Shown piece after piece: positions 57,275-64,000 of a DNA stretch of 64,000 nt. How positions within the stretch are numbered: position 1 is the stretch's first letter; the number at the start of each line of letters is the position of its first letter. The notes beneath the pieces were generated by a model that searched no databases, had not been told where the DNA came from, and worked only from the letters and a program-made list of their open reading frames with translations. The translations under genes and the position numbers were made by a program. The DNA is from Neobacillus pocheonensis (GTDB lineage Bacteria > Bacillota > Bacilli > Bacillales > Cytobacillaceae), in NCBI GenBank assembly GCA_023702235.1, contig JAMQCR010000001.1, positions 3,658,001-3,722,000 of the forward strand, in the 5' to 3' direction.

Positions 57275-60232
57275 ATGGCATCAAGAGGAAAAGAGCTACT
57301 TACAGCAGATCAAAGAGCAGAATTTGTACAAATACCAGCTGATATGACTGAACGGGAACTAGAAACCTATTATACTTTTTCACAATTTGACTTGGAAATC
57401 ATTAAACGCCATAGAAGAGATCATAATCGTTTAGGATTTGCCGTCCAATTATGTGTTTTACGCTATCCGGGGTGGTCCCTTTCAGATGTTGAACCTATAC
57501 CGAATTACGTGATTCAGTACATAGCGAAACAAATAGATGTCAATCCAGAATCTTTTTCTTTATATGCCAAAAGAGATCCAACAAAGCATGAACATATGGA
57601 AGAAATTCGACAGGTATATGGGTATCAGAATTTTTCAGCAAGTAAATATCGGGAGTTAGCTCAGTATCTTTTGAAACATGCTCTTCAAAATGGCAATTCT
57701 ATGTATTTACTTCGAATAGTTCAAGAAGAACTAAGAAATCGAAAAATAATTCTTCCTGGCATGACTACATTAGAGCGACTTGTGTGGGAAACTCGTCGCA
57801 GGGCAGAAGAAAAGATTTTTAAATCTTTAACTTCCACTCTTTCACAGTGGCAAAAACAAAAACTGGATAAACTTATAGATCCCTTTGTGGAAAACACAAA
57901 AACTCCGTTAGCATGGTTAAGGGAACTTCCCGGACAATCATCGCCAGAAGCCTTTTTAAAAGTAATAGAGCGTTTGGAATATATTAGAAACTTGAAGTTT
58001 CCTACGAACACACATGAAGTTCATCCGAATCGATTACTTCAATTATCCCGTATTGGATCACGTTATGAACCTCATTCATTTCGAAGATTTAAAGAAAACA
58101 AGAAATATGCCATTCTTGTTGCATATCTTATAACTCTTAGTCAAGATTTAATTGACCAAGCGATTGAAATTCATGACCGACAAATGATGATTTTACAGTC
58201 CAAAGGTCGCAAAACACAAGAGGAGATACAAAAACAAAATGGAAAAGCAGTTAATGAAAAAGTCGTTCATTTTGCTGATATTGGGGCTGCACTTATTCAA
58301 GCACGAGATGAAGGGCTTGATCCGTTTAGCGCTATAGAAAAAGTAATGCCATGGGATAAAATCGTAGCTTCCGTTGAAGAAGCGAAAAAATTAGCACGCC
58401 CGATAGATTATGATTATCTTGACTTATTAGAAAGTCGCTTTTCTTATCTGAGAAAGTATACCCCTACTTTACTGAAGTCGCTTAAATTTCGTTCTACACA
58501 AGCTGCTGAACCATTATTACACGCTTTAAAAACATTGAATGACATGAATGAAATCGGAAAAAGAAAGGTTCCGGAAGGAGCTCCATTAGATTTTGTCCCA
58601 AAACGATGGGAAAAGCATGTATATGATGAGGAAGGCGTAATTAATCGCCATTATTATGAGATTGCTGCCCTTAACGAATTGAGAAACCATATTCGTTCAG
58701 GTGATGTATCTGTAATCGGAAGTAGGCTACATAAGGACTTTGAAGAGTATCTTGTTTCTAAAGATGAATGGGCAACAACTCGTCTTTCTGAAACCAGACT
58801 GGCAGTTCAGTCATCAGCAGATGAATATCTTGAAGAAAGAAGAGAATCCCTTGCTAAACGCCTCACATGGGTTTCAAATAATCTTGATAGTCTTGAAGGA
58901 TTAAATATTGATAAATCTAAGCTTAGAGTGGACCGTCTGGAAAAGGATACCCCGGAAGAGGCACGGAACTTCAGTTTATCTCTATATAATATGATGCCCA
59001 GAATTAAACTTACAGATCTATTAATGGAGGTAGCCAACTGGACCGGTTTTGACGAAATGTTAATACACGCTTCAACAAATCGTCCTCCAAAGGGAGAGGA
59101 AAAAGCTATACTTATGGCTGCACTTATGGCAATGGGGACCAATATAGGATTGACTAAAATGGCAGATGCTACACCTGGGATTACCTATCACCAGTTGGCA
59201 AATGCAGCACAATGGCGCTTGTATGATGATGCTATAAACCGAGCACAGGCAATTTTGGTAAATTTCCAACATAAGCTTGCACTATCTTCTTATTGGGGAG
59301 ATGGAACTACATCATCATCGGACGGAATGCGCGTACAAGTGGGTGTCTCATCCTTACATGCTGAATCTAACCCGCACTACGGTACTGGCAAAGGAGCAAC
59401 GATTTATCGGTTTACAAGTGACCAGTTTTCATCCTTTTATACAAAAGTGATTAATACTAATGCAAGAGATGCTGTACATGTCATTGATGGATTACTCCAT
59501 CATGAGACAGAATTAAATATTGAAGAGCATTATACTGATACAGCCGGCTATACGGACCAAGTTTTTGGTTTAAGTCATTTGTTGGGATTTCGTTTCGCAC
59601 CCCGGCTTCGTGATTTAGCTGATGCCAAATTATACACGATTCAAAAGCCGAGTGAATTCCCCATACTAGAAAATTTACTTCGTGGACGAATTAATACAAA
59701 AATTATTCACGAAAACTTTGATGACGTGCTGCGTTTAGCCCATTCGATTCGAGAAGGAAAAGTGTCCGGTTCGCTTATTATGGGGAAATTAGGATCCTAT
59801 GCAAGACAAAATAAACTCGCTACTGCTTTACGAGAAATAGGAAGAATAGAAAAAACCACTTTTATATTGGATTACATATCTAATGAAACCCTCCGTCGTC
59901 GTATTCAGCGAGGATTAAATAAAGGTGAAGCGATGAACGGTCTTGCCAGAGCCTTGTTCTTCGGGAAACGAGGCGAATTACGGGAAAGAGGATTACAAGA
60001 TCAACTTCAACGTGCTAGTGCTTTGAACATTATAATCAACTCCATTAGTGTATGGAACACTGTATATCTTACTGAAGCTACAAAATTACTTAAAGAAAAA
60101 GGAATTTTACGAGAAGACTTACTAAAACATATTTCTCCATTGGGATGGGAGCATATTAATTTTCTTGGAGAATACACCTTTGATATGAAGAAAGTAACAA
60201 GTTTAGATTCACTCCGTCCCCTTATCCAATAA
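57275..60232 (+). CDS. tnpA: Tn3-family transposase
   Basis: 985 aa, normal length. N-terminal DUF4158 region (FSQFDLEIIKRHRRDHNRLG, FAVQLCVLRYPGW). DDE domain near residues 670-900: SSYWGDGTTSSSDGMRV, then VIDGLLHHETELNIEEHYTD and GLSHLLGFRFAPRLRDL, then the Glu helix near ETLRRRIQRGLNKGEAMNGL. GGGAGG lies 3-4 nt before ATG. Intact, so the transposon looks autonomous. Confidence 0.97.
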   Translation: MASRGKELLTADQRAEFVQIPADMTERELETYYTFSQFDLEIIKRHRRDHNRLGFAVQLCVLRYPGWSLSDVEPIPNYVIQYIAKQIDVNPESFSLYAKRDPTKHEHMEEIRQVYGYQNFSASKYRELAQYLLKHALQNGNSMYLLRIVQEELRNRKIILPGMTTLERLVWETRRRAEEKIFKSLTSTLSQWQKQKLDKLIDPFVENTKTPLAWLRELPGQSSPEAFLKVIERLEYIRNLKFPTNTHEVHPNRLLQLSRIGSRYEPHSFRRFKENKKYAILVAYLITLSQDLIDQAIEIHDRQMMILQSKGRKTQEEIQKQNGKAVNEKVVHFADIGAALIQARDEGLDPFSAIEKVMPWDKIVASVEEAKKLARPIDYDYLDLLESRFSYLRKYTPTLLKSLKFRSTQAAEPLLHALKTLNDMNEIGKRKVPEGAPLDFVPKRWEKHVYDEEGVINRHYYEIAALNELRNHIRSGDVSVIGSRLHKDFEEYLVSKDEWATTRLSETRLAVQSSADEYLEERRESLAKRLTWVSNNLDSLEGLNIDKSKLRVDRLEKDTPEEARNFSLSLYNMMPRIKLTDLLMEVANWTGFDEMLIHASTNRPPKGEEKAILMAALMAMGTNIGLTKMADATPGITYHQLANAAQWRLYDDAINRAQAILVNFQHKLALSSYWGDGTTSSSDGMRVQVGVSSLHAESNPHYGTGKGATIYRFTSDQFSSFYTKVINTNARDAVHVIDGLLHHETELNIEEHYTDTAGYTDQVFGLSHLLGFRFAPRLRDLADAKLYTIQKPSEFPILENLLRGRINTKIIHENFDDVLRLAHSIREGKVSGSLIMGKLGSYARQNKLATALREIGRIEKTTFILDYISNETLRRRIQRGLNKGEAMNGLARALFFGKRGELRERGLQDQLQRASALNIIINSISVWNTVYLTEATKLLKEKGILREDLLKHISPLGWEHINFLGEYTFDMKKVTSLDSLRPLIQ

Positions 60233-60237
60233 AATAA

Positions 60238-60328
60238 AGCCGATAATTCCTTAACGTAGGAAAAATCGGCTTTATTCATGTCGAATTTTGCTTAGCGTAT
60301 GTTTTGCGCGTTTTGTTGGTGGGACCCC
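60238..60328. repeat. Transposon right end: 38-bp IR plus subterminal hairpin
   Basis: AAAGCCGAT...ATCGGCTTT hairpin (60236-60273) with CCTTAACGTAGG in the loop, then CTTAGCGTATGTTTTGCG through GGGACCCC (60291-60328). Mirror image of the left end. The hairpin may also terminate tnpA. Confidence 0.85.
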
Positions 60329-61333
60329 TTAAAGGAATGCTTCATCGTCCGCTATGCGGACGACTTCAAGGTCCTATGTCGTACACGTTCTCAAGCGATT
60401 AAAATGAACTATGCCATCAGAGACTTTTTGAAGACCAGACTACATTTGGAAACAAGTGAAGAAAAATCTAAGGTAATTAATCTAAAGAAAAACTCTTCCG
60501 AGTTTCTTGGTTTCTCAATTAAAGTAGTAAAAAAAGGTAAAACGAGATTTGGATATGTAACCAAGTCCAATATGTCTAGAAAAGCAAAAGGAAACGCCTC
60601 TAACAAAATTAAAGAGGCTATTAAAGCAGTGCAGAAAAAACCTAGTGCCAAAACAGTATGGAATTTTAACACAATCGTAATGGGGATACAGAATTATTAC
60701 TCAGCAGCCACTCGAATTACAATTAATCTTAATGAGTTAAACTCTTATCTAAGGAAAACGTTATACAATCGGCTAAAGAAACTTAGAAAAGACGCAAATT
60801 TTCAAGATATGACAAAGACCTTACAAAAGAGGTACAAGGGATATAAATCTCAATTATATAAGATACAAACCATGGTGTTTGTCCCTATCTATGCCCAGCG
60901 GCATAAAACAAGCCTATGTTTTTCGCAGGTTACGTGTAACTACACTACCGAAGGTAGAGAAAAGATACATAAAAGTCTAAAAGCGATTAACAAAACTGTC
61001 TTATCCTCTATCATGAGAAGTTTTATTCCAAATTGGACAATTGAATATAACGACAATCGAATAAGTAAGTTCATCGCTCAGTATGGTAAATGCGCAATAT
61101 CAGGCGTGGAACTAGGTATTAATGATTGGCACTGTCATCATATGAATCCATATCATCTTTCAAAAGATGATACCTATTCAAATCTAGTAATCCTTCATGA
61201 AGCAGTGCATAGACTGGTGCATTTAAAAGATAATGAAAAGATTAAAGCACTTTTAAAGGGCTTAAATCTTTCCAATAAACAAAAAGAAAAACTTAACAAA
61301 CTTCGAATACAATGTCTAAATAAAGCAATTTGA
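60329..61333 (+). pseudogene. Group II intron RT/maturase with HNH domain, N-terminus removed
   Basis: Begins LKECFIVRYADDFKVLCRTR, that is, just before the catalytic YADD, and continues FLGFSIKVVKKGKTRFGYVT, a maturase X domain (GIQNYYSAATRI), and the HNH domain GKCAISGVELGINDWHCHHM, YSNLVILHEAVHRLVHLKDN. Different type from RTs A-C, which lack HNH. Cut exactly at the Tn3 IR tip. Confidence 0.9.
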
Positions 61334-61479
61334 TTTCGGAAGAAATAAAATCAATCTAAGAAAATACATAGAATTGAATGAATTGGATTAGTTGGAGCGC
61401 CGTATGCGATTAAAGTCGCACGTACGTTGCGAGCAGGGGGAAAAGGGGACGATAACTTCAAACCCTTACCTATCTGTCA
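60329..61479 (+). mobile_element. Group II intron F, 3' remnant
   Basis: Starts at the transposon tip inside an RT, continues to domain V at 61395-61432 (GAGCGCCGTATGCGATTAAAG...GTTGCGAGCAGGGGG) and ends ...ACCTATCTGT at about 61479, the point where similarity with intron E stops. 5' ribozyme and RT front are missing. Confidence 0.8.
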
Positions 61480-61561
61480 TGAAGAAGAAAAACGAATAAT
61501 GTGTATTTGACTCATTTAGTGAACTAAAAGGTCATACTAAGGTAAAAAAGGTGTGACCTTT

Positions 61562-62011
61562 GTGAAACAAACATTATTTCTTATCACATTAATTTCATTA
61601 CCATTACTATTGGGATTAGTTAAAGAGAAAGAAGAAGAGTGTCTTCCTTGCAAAGAATGCTACGATATAGCTTGGGATGACGGATGGGGAGAAGGATATG
61701 CGACAGGTCAAGTAAACCAAAGATATAGCATTGTTAGAACTCTTATACAAATGGGCAAAACAGACCAAGAGATTGTTTATATAGCAACAACCAGCTATGT
61801 TGAATTAAAGGACATAAGAAATCAGCTTAATGTATATCATGGTTATTTTGAGTTTGAAGCATCAAGATATGAACTTATCAGGACTCTTCTAAAAGAAGGT
61901 AAAACGGATGAAGAAATTGTCAAAAAAGCACATTCAAGTTTTTATGAATTGGAACAAGTGATAAAACAACTTAAACAGTATAATGGAAAATTCAAATGGG
62001 AAGTGCAGTAA
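61562..62011 (+). CDS. Small anchored protein with two helical repeats, 149 aa
   Basis: GTG at 61562 is favoured (AAAGGTG 12 nt upstream; the ORF from 61553 adds three residues). Signal/anchor KQTLFLITLISLPLLLGLV, then a CLPCKEC Cys motif. The sequence then has two ~45-aa repeats: SIVRTLIQMGKTDQEIVYIA followed by SYVELKDIRNQL, and ELIRTLLKEGKTDEEIVKKA followed by SFYELEQVIKQL. The repeat resembles the helix-turn units after DUF4351/PD-(D/E)XK transposases. Function unknown. Confidence 0.7.
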   Translation: MKQTLFLITLISLPLLLGLVKEKEEECLPCKECYDIAWDDGWGEGYATGQVNQRYSIVRTLIQMGKTDQEIVYIATTSYVELKDIRNQLNVYHGYFEFEASRYELIRTLLKEGKTDEEIVKKAHSSFYELEQVIKQLKQYNGKFKWEVQ

Positions 62012-62049
62012 AAAAAGAACTTAATATAAGCGAAAGCGATAAGACATGG

Positions 62050-62115
62050 TGAATCAAACGAAAATATTGTGAAGAAATGTACTTAAGCTAACGGGTGCTT
62101 TAGCTTCACAACAAA
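62050..62115. repeat. Dispersed repeat R1, inverted tail copy
   Basis: GTGAAGAAATGTACTTAAGC then TAACGGGTGCTTTAGCTTCA. It is the reverse complement of the R1 tail. Confidence 0.6.
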
Positions 62116-62381
62116 TGACATCGAAGGGAAAAATTTTTATGGTATTGTTCGGTGGGTTCATTCTCTTTTTAATAGGTATTGTTTCTTTTATATCGCTATT
62201 GGTTTATGGTTATAAAGAATTTAAGGCAGATGAGTCTAAAAAATCAAAAAAAGTGCTCTTTTTAGTTTTAGGAATACTTGATACCTTTTTCGGTACAGGT
62301 GGTGAATTAGCAGGACTTGCTTTAATATTATCACTTGCAGCTATCCTTATTGGTCTTGTGATTATGGGGGTATTTCATTAA
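62115..62381 (+). CDS. Small membrane protein, 88 aa
   Basis: Two or three hydrophobic segments: FMVLFGGFILFLIGIVSFIS (residues ~8-32) and LILSLAAILIGLVIMGVF at the end, with a Lys-rich loop YKEFKADESKKSKK between. GAAGGGA lies before an ATG at 62139 (MVLFGG), a possible alternative start. Not recognised. Flanked by R1 copies on both sides. Confidence 0.55.
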   Translation: MTSKGKIFMVLFGGFILFLIGIVSFISLLVYGYKEFKADESKKSKKVLFLVLGILDTFFGTGGELAGLALILSLAAILIGLVIMGVFH

Positions 62382-62389
62382 TACATTAA

Positions 62390-62462
62390 TGTGAAAGTTT
62401 GTGAAATATTGTACTTAAAGTAACGGGTTGCTTTACTTCAAGAAGGGTAAAGCATTTTTTAT
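62390..62462. repeat. Dispersed repeat R1, inverted tail copy 2
   Basis: GTGAAATATTGTACTTAAAG then TAACGGGTTGCTTTACTTCA, followed by a GGTAAAGCATTTTTT terminator-like end. Confidence 0.6.
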
Positions 62463-62551
62463 TGTGCTAACGAAGCAGTTTAGTTAAAGAAGGATATGGG
62501 TTTTTATGGTAAAATAAACATTAGTATAATAAGAGGAGGGAAGCATTCGAA

Positions 62552-63046
62552 TTGAGAAACTTATTGTTGATACCAATTTTATTAACCATTTTTGTTTCTT
62601 TTTCAACAGGCTGTTCGCAAAATAAACCTGAAGGAACTTCCTCCACAACTTGGGTGGCAAATGGAATGGACAACAAAGTTTCAACTGTTAATGAAGACCA
62701 ATTCATCTTAGTTCAAAAGCATATTGGTAAAGAATATGAAAATAATTTTGAAGAATTTAAAAAAATTATGGATGCTAAGCAAGTCCATAAAGTGAAAGAA
62801 ATTTTAAATGAACTTAAATGGGAATATGCAAAAAGGGATACACTTCAACCGCCTGACTATCAATTTATTTTCCAACCTAAAGACCCTAAAATAAAGGTAC
62901 AAGCAATATTGCACAGAATTTGGATTACGCCTGATAAAGACAGATTGGTGATTGGTCGAGGTGAGAATCAATATGCTTTTCAATTGTCAAAAGAACAGTC
63001 AGCCACTTTATTTGAAATTCTAACAGGTGATAAATTAGTTAAATGA
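62552..63046 (+). CDS. Lipoprotein, 164 aa
   Basis: TTG start with AGAGGAGGGAA 12 nt upstream. Signal peptide NLLLIPILLTIFVSFSTGC with lipobox STGC at residue ~21, followed by a Ser/Thr linker. The mature domain (LKWEYAKRDTLQPPDYQFIF, IWITPDKDRLVIGRGENQYA, LSKEQSATLFEILTG) looks like an alpha/beta YhfM-like fold. Membrane-anchored outside the cell. No partner genes. Confidence 0.75.
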   Translation: MRNLLLIPILLTIFVSFSTGCSQNKPEGTSSTTWVANGMDNKVSTVNEDQFILVQKHIGKEYENNFEEFKKIMDAKQVHKVKEILNELKWEYAKRDTLQPPDYQFIFQPKDPKIKVQAILHRIWITPDKDRLVIGRGENQYAFQLSKEQSATLFEILTGDKLVK

Positions 63047-63065
63047 GGACAGATACTGCTAAAAG

Positions 63066-63096
63066 CATCCCATCAAAAGGATGCTTCTTTAGTGAA
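63066..63096 (+). terminator. Terminator after the lipoprotein gene
   Basis: AAAGCATCC and GGATGCTTCTTT pair around CATCAAAA. Confidence 0.75.
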
Positions 63097-63272
63097 TCAG
63101 AAATAAAATCGAAATAATGCCTAGCGATATTCAACTAAACCAGCTAATAGTTTGTCAACATTTTTCACTAAAAAACTTAAATTAACCATGTTATACTAAA
63201 AATGTGCATGCCAAATAACCTTCCGTTAAACGGTTTCTGGAAGGTTTTTCAGTATTTAGTTAGATATAGTTT

Positions 63273-64000
63273 CTAAGCAATATCTTGGAAAGTGGTTTTG
63301 TTCTTTAATAGGGCATAAATCCAATGTAAAAGCTTATTAACACAAGCAATAACTGCTACTTTATACAATTTACCTTCACTACGTTTCTTATCGTAAAATT
63401 CCCTTAATCTCTTATTTCTAGGGATGATCTCATCACTTGTTTTCTTTTTACGAGCGTCACGTATCCCGGCACGAACAGCCAAATACAAGGCATGCCGTAG
63501 TCTGCTTGAACCACGCTTTGTAATTCGTACTAGTGTGGCTTTAAATTTTCCAGATTCAAACACTTCTGGATCAACTCCAGCGAATGCGACTAGTTTTTTA
63601 GGATGATTAAACCGGTCTATCTCACCGATCTCGGAAATAATCGTTGCCGCGATTTTTTCACCTATGCCAGGGATAGATTGGATAATCTTATATTCTTCAA
63701 TTCCCTTAGCGAGAGTATCTATCTCTGTCTCTAACTTTGATAGATGCTCTTTATATTGAAGAAGCATATCTATATACATACTCATGCTTAATAAATGACT
63801 TTTGTACAAAGTTTCTTGAAATGGATTGCGAGCTGCTGCATTCTTGAGTTTTTCTGCTTTTTCTTTTACCCATTTTTTTGATCCATGTTTATATAACTCT
63901 TTTATCCCATTAGCCAACTCATCTTCACTAACAGCTATGATATCTTCCGATGTAGGATATTTTTGCAGGGTAAGTAATGATACTACAGAGTATAACTCAC
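63273..64000 (-). CDS. IS110-family transposase, N-terminus beyond window
   Basis: The minus-strand frame is open from the right edge (SLLTLQKYPTSEDIIAVSED, then ELANGIKELYKHGSKKWVKE) to the stop at 63273. C-terminal Transposase_20 domain: IIQSIPGIGEKIAATIISEI, GEIDRFNHPKKLVAFAGVDP, KRGSSRLRHALYLAVRAGIR and VAVIACVNKLLHWIYALLKN. The DEDD domain is outside. Unlike the 33.6-kb gene it has the shorter GVDP..SG---KRGSSRLR form seen in IS1111-type and related groups. Confidence 0.9.
   Translation of the reverse strand, partial: ELYSVVSLLTLQKYPTSEDIIAVSEDELANGIKELYKHGSKKWVKEKAEKLKNAAARNPFQETLYKSHLLSMSMYIDMLLQYKEHLSKLETEIDTLAKGIEEYKIIQSIPGIGEKIAATIISEIGEIDRFNHPKKLVAFAGVDPEVFESGKFKATLVRITKRGSSRLRHALYLAVRAGIRDARKKKTSDEIIPRNKRLREFYDKKRSEGKLYKVAVIACVNKLLHWIYALLKNKTTFQDIA

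Larger units (their letters stand above)
54134..60328 (+). mobile_element. Tn3-family transposon with sporulation-type passengers, 6195 bp
   Basis: Both ends are 38-bp inverted repeats (GGGGTCCCACCAACAAAA ... ACGCTAAG) at 54134-54171 and 60291-60328; they differ at only a few inner positions. Contents left to right: DUF3231 gene, two very small genes, a NUDIX scrap, a probable res site, tnpR and tnpA. The ends resemble the Tn1546 group. Flanking 5-mers (ATTTA left, TTAAA right) are not a target duplication, and each flank is a different broken group II intron. Confidence 0.93.

Noticed and set aside
54129..60333. 5-bp target-site duplication for the Tn3 transposon
   Set aside because: ATTTA and TTAAA do not match directly.

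Overview
The window looks like a low-GC Firmicute chromosome of the Bacillus sensu lato type (Bacillaceae; a Peribacillus/Neobacillus-like genome would fit, but the species is not decidable from sequence alone). The evidence is strong GGAGG-type ribosome binding sites, frequent TTG/GTG starts, Rho-independent terminators, and proteins whose closest remembered relatives are Bacillus proteins: YtsJ-type malic enzyme, Des desaturase, HxlR/HxlA/HxlB, YoxD, NamA/YqjM, BrnQ, YtxH and DUF3231. I see no rRNA, tRNA or CRISPR array.

Layout. 0-5.6 kb is a decaying tartrate/hydroxy-acid locus: LysR and GntR regulators around half an MFS permease, a beheaded ttdA, an intact ttdB, a broken FAH-family gene and a dehydrogenase scrap. 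6.4-9.2 kb holds very small proteins in two paralogous pairs, a frameshifted DUF457 membrane protein and a LysR scrap. 9.25 kb is malic enzyme. 10.7-15.4 kb is a minus-strand pile-up of three group II introns. 15.9-19.6 kb carries BrnQ, then a divergent TetR / nitroreductase + ABM monooxygenase pair. 19.7-24.9 kb is transposase and intron wreckage plus a tyrosine recombinase cleanly split by an IS3-type element. 25.6-32.6 kb mixes a polysaccharide deacetylase, AI-2E-type transporter, YihY and Des with gene scraps. 33.2-34.9 kb has a lone Tn3-type end and a complete IS110-type gene with a probable bridge-RNA leader.

37.3-40.1 kb is a stress-like module: HxlR-type regulator divergent from a DJ-1/PfpI protein, then a second PfpI protein and an atypical SDR. 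40.5-45.7 kb carries broken phnD, xylanase, 5'-nucleotidase and namA genes plus an SDR. 45.9-48.5 kb is the formaldehyde-fixing hxlR-hxlAB locus followed by yoxD. 49.8-52.7 kb has a solo tyrosine recombinase, a Cys-rich pentapeptide-repeat protein and an unknown membrane protein. 54.13-60.33 kb is a complete Tn3-family transposon (38-bp ends, tnpR, tnpA) whose passengers are a DUF3231 protein, a short hydrophobic peptide and a Sda-like small protein, which suggests a sporulation-related cargo. It is bounded on each side by a different truncated group II intron. 61.5-63.1 kb encodes three small envelope proteins; a second IS110-type gene runs off the right edge.

Two general points. First, many breaks are single-base indels, mostly deletions in homopolymer runs, and would be repaired by one base. 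Some of the 'pseudogenes' may therefore be sequencing or assembly errors, whereas the truncations and fusions are real rearrangements. Second, at least three families of short dispersed repeats occupy intergenic regions.
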